DNA from: Deltaproteobacteria bacterium
GTDB taxonomy: Bacteria > Desulfobacterota > Dissulfuribacteria > Dissulfuribacterales > QOAL01
Reading direction: 5' to 3'
Assembly (NCBI GenBank): GCA_015486425.1
Contig: WFRQ01000495.1
Location: 1 to 5,562, forward strand
Length of the DNA: 5,562 nucleotides
Positions 1-4,641 of the stretch are shown piece after piece (the first letter of the stretch is position 1; each line of letters opens with the position of its first letter). Position numbers and translations under genes: made by a program. The notes below the pieces were generated by a model. The model searched no databases. It saw only the letters and a program-made list of their open reading frames with translations, and had not been told where the DNA came from.

Positions 1-438
1 AGGGTCAATGATGTCCCTGCCCGGAGCGTCAGGGTATGCGGAAAGGTTGAGGCATACAGGGACGTACTGTGCGCGGCAAGAGACCTCAGGCGGGGCGATA
101 TAATCAATGCCTCAAGTCTTACCACTGCAAAGATGCCTGTTTCAAAGATTAGAAACCGCATTCTGGACACACCTGCAAGCCTCATCGGAATGGCTGTGAA
201 ACATGCGGTAAGGGCAGGCCAGCCCATGTCAAGCAACCTGGTAGCCCCGCCGGTACTGATCAGGAGGGGGGCAAAGGTGACAATACTGGCGCAGTCTCCC
301 TGCGTTACCATCCGTGTTCCAGGGAAGGCCGTGGAGCAGGGAGCAGCAGGGGATTTTATAAGGGTCAGGAATCTGCAGAGCAAGAAAGAGGTCCTGGCGC
401 AGGTGCGGGACAACAGAACGGTAACAGTAATGTTCTAA
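1..438 (+). CDS. flgA: Flagellar P-ring assembly chaperone FlgA, C-terminal part (5' end outside window)
   Basis: The reading frame is open from the first base to the TAA at 436-438, giving 145 residues with no start codon that fits the family, so the gene begins before the window. FlgA is a periplasmic chaperone that assists polymerisation of FlgI into the P ring around the flagellar rod. Visible residues about 22-83 resemble an SAF (antifreeze-like) domain: AARDLRRGDII, a segment of hydrophobic and basic residues, then AVRAGQPM, the usual 'G-x-P' turn. Residues 84-145 form the typical C-terminal beta domain, with RRGAKVTILAQ, the G-x-A-x-x-x-GAAGDFIRVRN block and the closing KKEVLAQV and VTVMF strands. 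Family members are about 220-330 residues including a signal peptide, which would lie in the missing part. The methionine at 133 is internal to the SAF domain and is not the start. flgH lies downstream on the same strand, which supports a flagellar operon. Identification rests on motif recall, not a search. Confidence 0.9.
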   Translation, partial: RVNDVPARSVRVCGKVEAYRDVLCAARDLRRGDIINASSLTTAKMPVSKIRNRILDTPASLIGMAVKHAVRAGQPMSSNLVAPPVLIRRGAKVTILAQSPCVTIRVPGKAVEQGAAGDFIRVRNLQSKKEVLAQVRDNRTVTVMF

Positions 439-489
439 GGGGCTGTCCACAAATAAGTTGGATGATGGCGCGCACAGATCGCGGTCAGG

Positions 490-567
490 CTGAGCTGAAC
501 TGATTGAGCAACACCGCAGGCGTAGCCGGGCTACGCCTCAGGATTTTGTGATTGAAGTTCGGCTCAG
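490..567. repeat. Nested inverted repeat (outer 12-bp stem, inner 9-bp stem)
   Basis: The outer arms are CTGAGCTGAACT at 490-501 and AGTTCGGCTCAG at 556-567; they pair over 12 positions with a single G-T pair (496 with 561). Inside lies a perfect 9-bp stem, AGGCGTAGC at 518-526 and GCTACGCCT at 530-538, with a CGG loop. The sequences between the stems (502-517 and 539-555) do not pair well, so the fold is a long hairpin with a large internal loop. There is no T-tract after it on either strand, so it is unlikely to be an intrinsic terminator. The form is like dispersed palindromic elements seen in many bacterial genomes. Confidence 0.65.
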
Positions 568-601
568 GATGGTCTGAAGAAGCAGGAGCTTCCGGTTCAT
601 A

Positions 602-625
602 GTTCCCAAACTGGAGTTTGGGAAC
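602..625. repeat. Perfect 11-bp palindromic unit, REP-like
   Basis: Arms GTTCCCAAACT (602-612) and AGTTTGGGAAC (615-625) are exact reverse complements separated by only GG. Near-identical palindromes are, to my recollection, widely dispersed in intergenic regions of several bacterial phyla, which is why I call it REP-like. It is followed by CAGCAATCC and not by a T-tract, so it does not look like a terminator. The perfect symmetry could also serve as a site for a dimeric DNA-binding protein, but no regulator is visible in the window. Confidence 0.6.
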
Positions 626-708
626 CAGCAATCCATGTATCTGCTCCCAGGCAGGTACAGGAGAATTTGCACGGATTTATTAAGAAGTTACCAATCCATG
701 TGTTAATC

Positions 709-714
709 AGGTGA
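709..714 (+). promoter_or_regulatory. Ribosome binding site of flgH
   Basis: AGGTGA at 709-714 matches the Shine-Dalgarno consensus and lies four bases before the ATG at 719. Spacing is slightly short but acceptable. It supports the ATG at 719 as the flgH start, in agreement with the lipoprotein signal peptide that begins there. Confidence 0.65.
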
Positions 715-718
715 AATC

Positions 719-1429
719 ATGAACAGAATTATTTACATCCCAGCATATGTCATGCTGCTCATAATTGTCGCCGGGTGCGTCCCGCAGGTGCAGCAGCAGG
801 CCCAGATTATCCCGCCTTCCCCGCGCCATATCCCCAAGGTGACTCCCCAGCCGCCTGCAGGCGCCATATTTGATGCAAATGCCCACACCAACATGCTGGT
901 ATCTGATTTCAGGGCCAGAAATATAGGGGATGTTCTTACAATTCTAATTGAGGAAAATCTCAAGGCATCAAAGGATGTACAGACCAAGACCGACAGAAAA
1001 TCCGATTACAACCTGGGCCTTACCGGCATACTGGGGCTGCAGTTTGAAAAATCCATGCAGCCTCATTTTGATAACGGCACAGTAGAGGCCAGCAAGGCTA
1101 TAGGAGGCAATGTGCAGGACAAGTTTGACGGTTCAGGGGCTACTTCAAGTGGTACAATGCTGAGCGGCACGGTTTCTGCCAGGGTTGTACAGGTACTTCC
1201 TGGAGGCAACCTTCTTATTGAGGGGAGCAGGGAGCTGAATGTAAATAACGAGACCCAGTATATAATCCTCACCGGCATTGTGCGCCCCAAGGATATATCA
1301 CGTGAGAATACAGTATCCTCCTCAAAGATAGCTGATGCCAGGCTTTCATACACAGGGGCAGGGCAACTGAGCGAAAAACAGCATGAGGGCTGGATGCAGC
1401 GCATCCTTGGTATGGTGGCGCCATTCTGA
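719..1429 (+). CDS. flgH: Flagellar L-ring lipoprotein FlgH
   Basis: A complete 236-residue protein of the length usual for FlgH, which forms the L ring of the flagellar basal body in the outer membrane. The N-terminus is a type II signal peptide: a short basic start (MNR), a hydrophobic stretch (residues 4-18) and the lipobox V-A-G-C with the lipidated cysteine at residue 20. After a Pro/Gln-rich linker (21-50) comes the core: SDFRARNIGDVLTILIEEN (62-80) with the conserved A-R-x-x-G-D-x-L-T block, then a Lys/Thr/Ser-rich segment, FDGSG (137-141), VLPGGNLLIEG (159-169), VNNETQYIILTGIVRPKDI (175-193), the N-T-V-S-S-S-K-I-A-D-A block (197-207), YTGAG (211-215), and the closing GWMQRI...PF (224-236). 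All family landmarks are present and no residue loss is seen. The ATG at 719 has an RBS and gives the signal peptide. It follows flgA on the same strand but is separated by a repeat-rich stretch. No flgI follows, and no intrinsic terminator for this strand is seen before the convergent cold-shock gene. Confidence 0.97.
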   Translation: MNRIIYIPAYVMLLIIVAGCVPQVQQQAQIIPPSPRHIPKVTPQPPAGAIFDANAHTNMLVSDFRARNIGDVLTILIEENLKASKDVQTKTDRKSDYNLGLTGILGLQFEKSMQPHFDNGTVEASKAIGGNVQDKFDGSGATSSGTMLSGTVSARVVQVLPGGNLLIEGSRELNVNNETQYIILTGIVRPKDISRENTVSSSKIADARLSYTGAGQLSEKQHEGWMQRILGMVAPF

Positions 1430-1500
1430 TGCCTTTTCCTCTTTCGCGGATATGCAGCAAATTCGAACAATCGCTCAAATCAGGACTACATAAAAAAGGC

Positions 1501-1527
1501 AAAAAAAAGCCCTGCAATGCAGGGCTT
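1501..1527 (-). terminator. Rho-independent terminator of the cold-shock gene
   Basis: Read on the minus strand, a near-perfect hairpin, AAGCCCTGCA then TGCAGGGCTT (1527-1507, one base between the arms), runs into eight Ts (1508-1501), then GCC and six more Ts. It lies 24 bases after the cold-shock stop codon, a classic placement. On the + strand the stem is followed by GAATAATCAC and not by Ts, so it should act mainly on the minus-strand transcript and only weakly, if at all, on reads coming from flgH. Confidence 0.93.
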
Positions 1528-1551
1528 GAATAATCACTTTCTAATGGTTTA

Positions 1552-1752
1552 TCAGATAGTGCTTACGTTTTCGGCTGCAGGGCCTTTGTTTCCCTGAACT
1601 ATGTCGAAACGAACCCTTGCACCTTCGTCAAGAGTTTTGTAACCATCTGTTTTGATAGATGAGTAATGAACGAACACATCGCCGCCCTCATCTGTCTCAA
1701 TAAAACCAAAACCCTTGGAAGCATTAAACCATTTTACTGTACCTTCTGACAT
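1552..1752 (-). CDS. csp: CspA-family cold-shock protein
   Basis: A complete 66-residue single cold-shock domain (OB fold), the standard length for the family. Such proteins bind single-stranded RNA and DNA with little sequence preference in the cytoplasm and act as RNA chaperones or antiterminators, in the cold or constitutively depending on the paralogue. The N-terminal GTVKWFN (4-10) is followed by RNP1, KGFGFI (13-18), and RNP2, VFVHY (26-30), which hold the stacking aromatics; position 30 is Tyr where CspA has Phe. The C-terminal part, GARVRFDIVQGNKGPAAENV (44-63), is typical. The start ATG at 1752 is preceded by AAGGAG (1762-1767, minus strand) at nine bases. A strong terminator follows, and a candidate promoter lies about 140 bases upstream, so it is probably transcribed alone. 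Whether this copy is cold-inducible cannot be told from the protein. Confidence 0.97.
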   Translation of the reverse strand: MSEGTVKWFNASKGFGFIETDEGGDVFVHYSSIKTDGYKTLDEGARVRFDIVQGNKGPAAENVSTI

Positions 1753-1761
1753 CTTGAACTA

Positions 1762-1767
1762 CTCCTT
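1762..1767 (-). promoter_or_regulatory. Ribosome binding site of the cold-shock gene
   Basis: AAGGAG on the minus strand, nine bases before the ATG at 1752. It is a strong Shine-Dalgarno match at good spacing and settles the start codon. Confidence 0.85.
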
Positions 1768-1774
1768 TTGTACT

Positions 1775-1789
1775 GGCCTCTGTGAGGCC
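1775..1789 (-). promoter_or_regulatory. Small GC hairpin in the cold-shock mRNA leader
   Basis: On the minus strand GGCCTC (1789-1784), loop ACA, GAGGCC (1780-1775) forms a perfect 6-bp stem seven bases upstream of the ribosome binding site. It is preceded by an A/T inverted repeat at 1793-1812 (arms of eight bases, loop TAAG). Leaders of cold-shock genes are known to fold and control translation with temperature; a role here is inference from the position only. Confidence 0.4.
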
Positions 1790-1897
1790 CTGAAAAAAAT
1801 TAAGATTTTTTTGGATTGCCAACACTCGGCTATCCATTGAGAACCACCCTACAGGCACAAAGTCTAAAAGTAAATCTTTTTTTTGCTTTTTTTAATT

Positions 1898-1906
1898 ATT
1901 TTATCA
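1898..1906 (-). promoter_or_regulatory. Candidate extended -10 promoter of the cold-shock gene
   Basis: On the minus strand TGATAAAAT matches an extended -10 element (TGN followed by TAAAAT, five of six to TATAAT). No good -35 hexamer is seen at 16-18 bases upstream, as is common for extended -10 promoters. Transcription would start near 1891 and give a leader of roughly 140 bases, close to the long leaders known for cspA-type genes. The surrounding sequence is very AT-rich, so a chance match is possible. Confidence 0.35.
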
Positions 1907-1956
1907 GAAAACACTTTCCCGGACTTTCATTATGCCCTGCTCAATCAAGATTGTAA

Positions 1957-3129
1957 TTAGAGAAGTCCTGCCAGGAACTTGTCTGCTGAAATTATTCGCA
2001 CCCCTTCCTTTAGGATATCGATACCGGTTTTTTTCACCACTTGATATGCATAAGGAGGATGGATTTTTTCCTTGAAATATTTGAGATGGGGTGACAGCCT
2101 GGTTTCATTAAGTTTGGCCTCCACCATGAACCAGGGTTTCTGTCCCACTGTTACCAGAAAATCAACTTCCTTTTTTTCTACGCTTCTAAGGTAGTACAGG
2201 TGTGTTTTGTAGCCTTGATAGTCTTCAAGAAAATGAATTGATTTTAAGAGATGGGAGGCAATGCAGTTCTCGAACCGTGGGCCGTCATTTTCTATTTCAG
2301 ACCAGTCCCAAAGGTATAATTTTGGTTCTTTTTTAAGAGACCGGTAATTCTTGGTATGGAACGGATATATGCGGAAACAGTAATAAAATGATTCCAGGAT
2401 GTTTAACCAGTTACTGACAGCGCGGTGACTGACTTCCAGGTCTTCCCGGAGAGAATTAATAGAGAGCAGTGAACCTGCCCGTTCAGGCAGCATATCACCA
2501 AGAATCTGCATGCTGGACAGGTCTCTTATGTTTTCTGTTTCCCTTATATCTTCCCGGAACAGGCGGTTATGTTTCTCATTATGCCATCTGCGCAGTGTAC
2601 GTGGACTCTGCCTGAGCAAAGGTTCAGGGAAACCGCCGAAACGGTCAAGTATTGCAAACATTTCCCCTTCTGCCTTGTCCGGGATATGGATTTCCTGCAT
2701 GGGGTCGGGAATATTGCCTGCTCCGGTAAATTCCGCAAGAGTAAAGGGATGCAGACGGTAGTAATGATATCTTCCCAGCAGGGAATCCCCGCCTTTCCTG
2801 TATATATCAAGGCGCGAACTGCCTGTTACAAGAAAATGGTATTTCTCTTTCAGGGTATCATATTCACCCTTGATGTAGGATTTCCATTTTCTGTATTTGT
2901 GAAGTTCATCAATAATAAGAAGATCAGCGTCACCGGGCCATTCTGAATCGAGAAGCTTGCGCCGGTCTTCCTTCCTGTCCCACAGGCGGTAGCAGGGGTG
3001 GTGGAAATGTTTTGCTACCAGGCCCGTTGCCAGGGTTGTCTTTCCCACCTGCCTTGGCCCGCCAACAAAAACCATTTTTTCCGCCAGGTCTTCCAAAATA
3101 TATGGAACAAGATATCTGTCCTTCAGCAT
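1957..3129 (-). CDS. AAA_14/DUF4143-type ATPase of unknown function
   Basis: A complete 390-residue protein with the two-part build of the widespread AAA_14 plus DUF4143 family. The N-terminal P-loop ATPase has Walker A GPRQVGKTT (24-32), Walker B LLIIDE (70-75) followed by LHK, a sensor-like strand FLVTGSSR (99-106), and the family hallmark LLGRYHYYRLHPFTLAEF (117-134). A helical segment with a winged-helix look follows (about 205-245, including EDLEVSHRAVSNWLNIL). The C-terminal part from about 286 (RFENCIASHLLK) resembles DUF4143, with EVDFLV (321-326) and MVEAKL (335-340); the D323...E337-x-K339 arrangement is like the PD-(D/E)XK nuclease-type fold. No transmembrane segment is seen. The cellular role of this family is not established, and DNA or partner binding is inference. 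The ATG at 3129 has a modest GGGG-type RBS (3134-3139) and starts just before the usual RYL motif. It appears to be a single-gene unit with its own promoter. Such genes are often scattered and strain-specific. Confidence 0.9.
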   Translation of the reverse strand: MLKDRYLVPYILEDLAEKMVFVGGPRQVGKTTLATGLVAKHFHHPCYRLWDRKEDRRKLLDSEWPGDADLLIIDELHKYRKWKSYIKGEYDTLKEKYHFLVTGSSRLDIYRKGGDSLLGRYHYYRLHPFTLAEFTGAGNIPDPMQEIHIPDKAEGEMFAILDRFGGFPEPLLRQSPRTLRRWHNEKHNRLFREDIRETENIRDLSSMQILGDMLPERAGSLLSINSLREDLEVSHRAVSNWLNILESFYYCFRIYPFHTKNYRSLKKEPKLYLWDWSEIENDGPRFENCIASHLLKSIHFLEDYQGYKTHLYYLRSVEKKEVDFLVTVGQKPWFMVEAKLNETRLSPHLKYFKEKIHPPYAYQVVKKTGIDILKEGVRIISADKFLAGLL

Positions 3130-3188
3130 GTTTTCCCCTGAAACGAACCCTCAGATTTGAAACTTTACGGCTTTTCAATTCAGAAGCA

Positions 3189-3217
3189 AGTATATAGGCA
3201 GCATGTAAAAAAAACAA
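3189..3217 (-). promoter_or_regulatory. Probable sigma-70-type promoter of the ATPase gene
   Basis: On the minus strand TTGTTT (3217-3212) and TATACT (3194-3189) are separated by exactly 17 bases. The -10 matches the consensus at five of six positions, the -35 at three of six including the key TTG. Transcription would start near 3182, leaving a leader of about 50 bases before the ATG at 3129. A-tracts further upstream could act as an UP element or bend the DNA. This is a visual match without experimental support. Confidence 0.45.
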
Positions 3218-3245
3218 ACCTGAAACGCTCAATTCAGGACAACTA

Positions 3246-3284
3246 TTTTTGCCTGTAAGCAAAAAAAATATAAATTTTTTTTGC
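3246..3284. repeat. Three-armed A/T inverted repeat
   Basis: Arm 1 is TTTTTGC (3246-3252), arm 2 is GCAAAAAAAA (3259-3268), arm 3 is TTTTTTTTGC (3275-3284). Arm 2 is a perfect reverse complement of arm 3 (10 bp, loop TATAAA) and also pairs with arm 1 (7 bp, loop CTGTAA), so the two hairpins exclude each other. It lies upstream of the probable ATPase promoter and downstream of the exporter stop. It may act as a weak terminator in either direction, as bent DNA, or as a protein site; none of these is proven. Confidence 0.6.
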
Positions 3285-3366
3285 GTCAAGTGGAAAAAAT
3301 AAGCCCTGCATCCATTGTCATTTGAGAAAGAAAATCAGCAGACGAACCGGCGGGTTTTTACAGCCG

Positions 3367-4641
3367 TTACTTCCTGATACTTCGGAGCATTATCACAATT
3401 ACCGCACAGAGGGCCACGCAGGCAGTTCCTGTCATGGTGGCCCTTATGCCTGCGTACTGGGCAAGAGTTCCCTGAAGCAGGCTGCCTACAGGAAAAAGGC
3501 CCATGAAGCTGGTTGTGAACATCCCCATGAGCTGACCCCTGAGATGGTCAGGGGCATTCAGTTGCAGAAGGCTTATGGCGCTTGTGGTGGTTATTACCAT
3601 TATAAATCCGCTGATAAAGAGGATTGTCATTGCCTGCCAGTAACTAACTGCCATGCCGGTAAAAATCAGGGATATGGGGAAAAGTATCACCCCTGTCCAC
3701 CACCAGTTCTCACGCTCACCCCTGTGACCGAAAACTGCCACGAATATGGCGCTCAGCAATGCGCCAAGGCCGTTTGCCGCGCACAGGAACCCATATTCTT
3801 TTGCACCAAGACCCAGTATGTCCCTGCCCAGTGATGGCAGCAGTATTGAGTAGGGGAGAAGCAGAATGCTGAACAGCACCACTATCAGCAGGAGAGGTCC
3901 CACCACCCTGTGAGTACGGGAAAAACCAATAACCTCTCTAATGGAATTTATGAAATTTTTTCTTTCGCTGTTTTTGGGAGGAGGTGTGTTGACGCCTGGC
4001 ATTACCCTTCCCACTGCGGTAAGCATAATGATGACAATTACACATGATGCGGCCTTTATGTAGAAACAGGCATAAAGCATTCCTGCTCCCATGAGCATTC
4101 CTGCAATTGCAGGCCCGGAAAAGCGTGCAAGGTTGAACGTGGTGGAGTGAAGTGCAAGGGCGTTGGTGATGTCCTTCCGTCCTACAAGATCGAACAGAAG
4201 GGACTGTCTCGCAGGCACTTCAAACGCCATGCCTGCGCCAAGCATAAAGGCCAGGGCAAGTATTTCATAGACATTTATGAGGTCGTACTGAACAAGGATT
4301 CCGAATACCACGGACTGGGCAAGCACAATGGTATGAATCCCCCTGAGGAAGTTGATCCTTGGAAGGCGGTCTGCGAGCCAGCCACCCCAGAAGGCGAAGA
4401 GCAGTATGGGAAGTCCGGCTACTGCGCCCAGAACACCCACTGCAAGCGGAGAATCAGTCAGCTCAAGTATGAGCCACCTCTGGGCCGTTCCCTGAATCCA
4501 TGTACCAAGAAGCGCTGCAACCTGGCCGGATAGAAGGAGAGGAAAGCCCTTGTGGCCAAGGGCTGCCAGTGCCCTGGGTAACGCCCTGTCAGTGTCTTCA
4601 GGAGGTGTTTCAGGCGAGTTTACTGGCAATGTCCTTTGCAA
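3367..4641 (-). CDS. MFS_3 / EntS-like major facilitator exporter
   Basis: A 424-residue inner-membrane protein with about twelve hydrophobic segments: roughly 33-55, 66-91, 104-120, 124-142, 168-190, 193-212, then a cytoplasmic loop (213-245), 247-268, 283-304, 313-332, 336-355, 369-392 and 403-419. Motif A is present between segments 2 and 3 as GGWLADRLPR (86-95). The stretch PARQSLLFDLV (143-153), then NALALHSTTFNLARFSGPAIAG (160-181), is characteristic of the MFS_3/DHA3 group that includes the enterobactin exporter EntS and various drug exporters. It is therefore a proton-driven efflux carrier by family; the substrate is not readable. The start is uncertain: no ATG exists near the N-terminus, and 4641 is a TTG that overlaps the end of hemB by 32 bases. 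Another in-frame TTG is at 4629. Neither has a well-placed Shine-Dalgarno sequence, so translation is probably coupled to hemB. The stop TAA is at 3367-3369. Confidence 0.88.
   Translation of the reverse strand: MQRTLPVNSPETPPEDTDRALPRALAALGHKGFPLLLSGQVAALLGTWIQGTAQRWLILELTDSPLAVGVLGAVAGLPILLFAFWGGWLADRLPRINFLRGIHTIVLAQSVVFGILVQYDLINVYEILALAFMLGAGMAFEVPARQSLLFDLVGRKDITNALALHSTTFNLARFSGPAIAGMLMGAGMLYACFYIKAASCVIVIIMLTAVGRVMPGVNTPPPKNSERKNFINSIREVIGFSRTHRVVGPLLLIVVLFSILLLPYSILLPSLGRDILGLGAKEYGFLCAANGLGALLSAIFVAVFGHRGERENWWWTGVILFPISLIFTGMAVSYWQAMTILFISGFIMVITTTSAISLLQLNAPDHLRGQLMGMFTTSFMGLFPVGSLLQGTLAQYAGIRATMTGTACVALCAVIVIMLRSIRK

Larger units (their letters stand above)
439..718. repeat. Structured non-coding repeat region between flgA and flgH
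   Basis: This 280-base stretch carries no convincing gene but is unusually rich in inverted repeats. In order: an outer imperfect stem 490-501 with 556-567 (12 pairs, one of them G-T) enclosing an inner stem 518-526 with 530-538; a short hairpin 579-583 with 588-592; and a perfect palindrome 602-612 with 615-625. A 10-base direct repeat (CAATCCATGT) occurs at 629-638 and 692-701. In flagellar operons flgA and flgH are normally close together, so an inserted REP- or MITE-like element is a reasonable reading; alternatively it is a structured leader RNA for flgH. I see no transposase, no clear terminal inverted repeats joining the two ends of the region, and no convincing target-site duplication. 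Whether it is repeated elsewhere in the genome cannot be seen here. Confidence 0.55.
3130..3366. other. AT-rich intergenic region between the exporter and the ATPase gene
   Basis: This stretch of 237 bases holds no supported gene. It contains a probable minus-strand promoter for the ATPase (3189-3217), an A/T-tract inverted-repeat cluster (3246-3284) and several further A-tracts (3207-3214, 3294-3299). I see no convincing GC-rich intrinsic terminator for the exporter gene that ends at 3367; if one exists it may be the weak A/T hairpin cluster, or termination may be factor-dependent. Confidence 0.6.

Noticed and set aside
133..135. ATG as a start for a shorter flgA
   Set aside because: The frame is open upstream and encodes conserved SAF-domain residues before this methionine, so the gene extends beyond the left edge.
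439..460. Possible terminal inverted repeat of an insertion sequence starting right after the flgA stop
   Set aside because: I looked for its reverse complement near 660-718 and found only a weak partial match, and there is no transposase in the stretch.
1429..1532. 34-codon frame starting at the ATG that overlaps the flgH stop
   Set aside because: It is too short, has no signal peptide or FlgI similarity, and runs through the terminator hairpin of the convergent gene. It is reported only as context for the missing flgI.
3301..3310. AAGCCCTGCA, identical to one arm of the cold-shock terminator (1507-1516)
   Set aside because: There is no complementary arm nearby, so no hairpin can form; a ten-base match is within chance.
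3345..3359. AACC/GGTT mini-hairpin followed by Ts on the + strand
   Set aside because: The stem is only four pairs and points in the + direction, where no gene ends. It is not usable as the exporter's minus-strand terminator.
3322..3834. 170-codon + strand open frame opposite the exporter C-terminus
   Set aside because: It is the antisense shadow of the exporter gene, rich in His, Cys and Pro with no recognisable domain and no good ribosome binding site. The minus-strand frame has clear membrane segments and family motifs.
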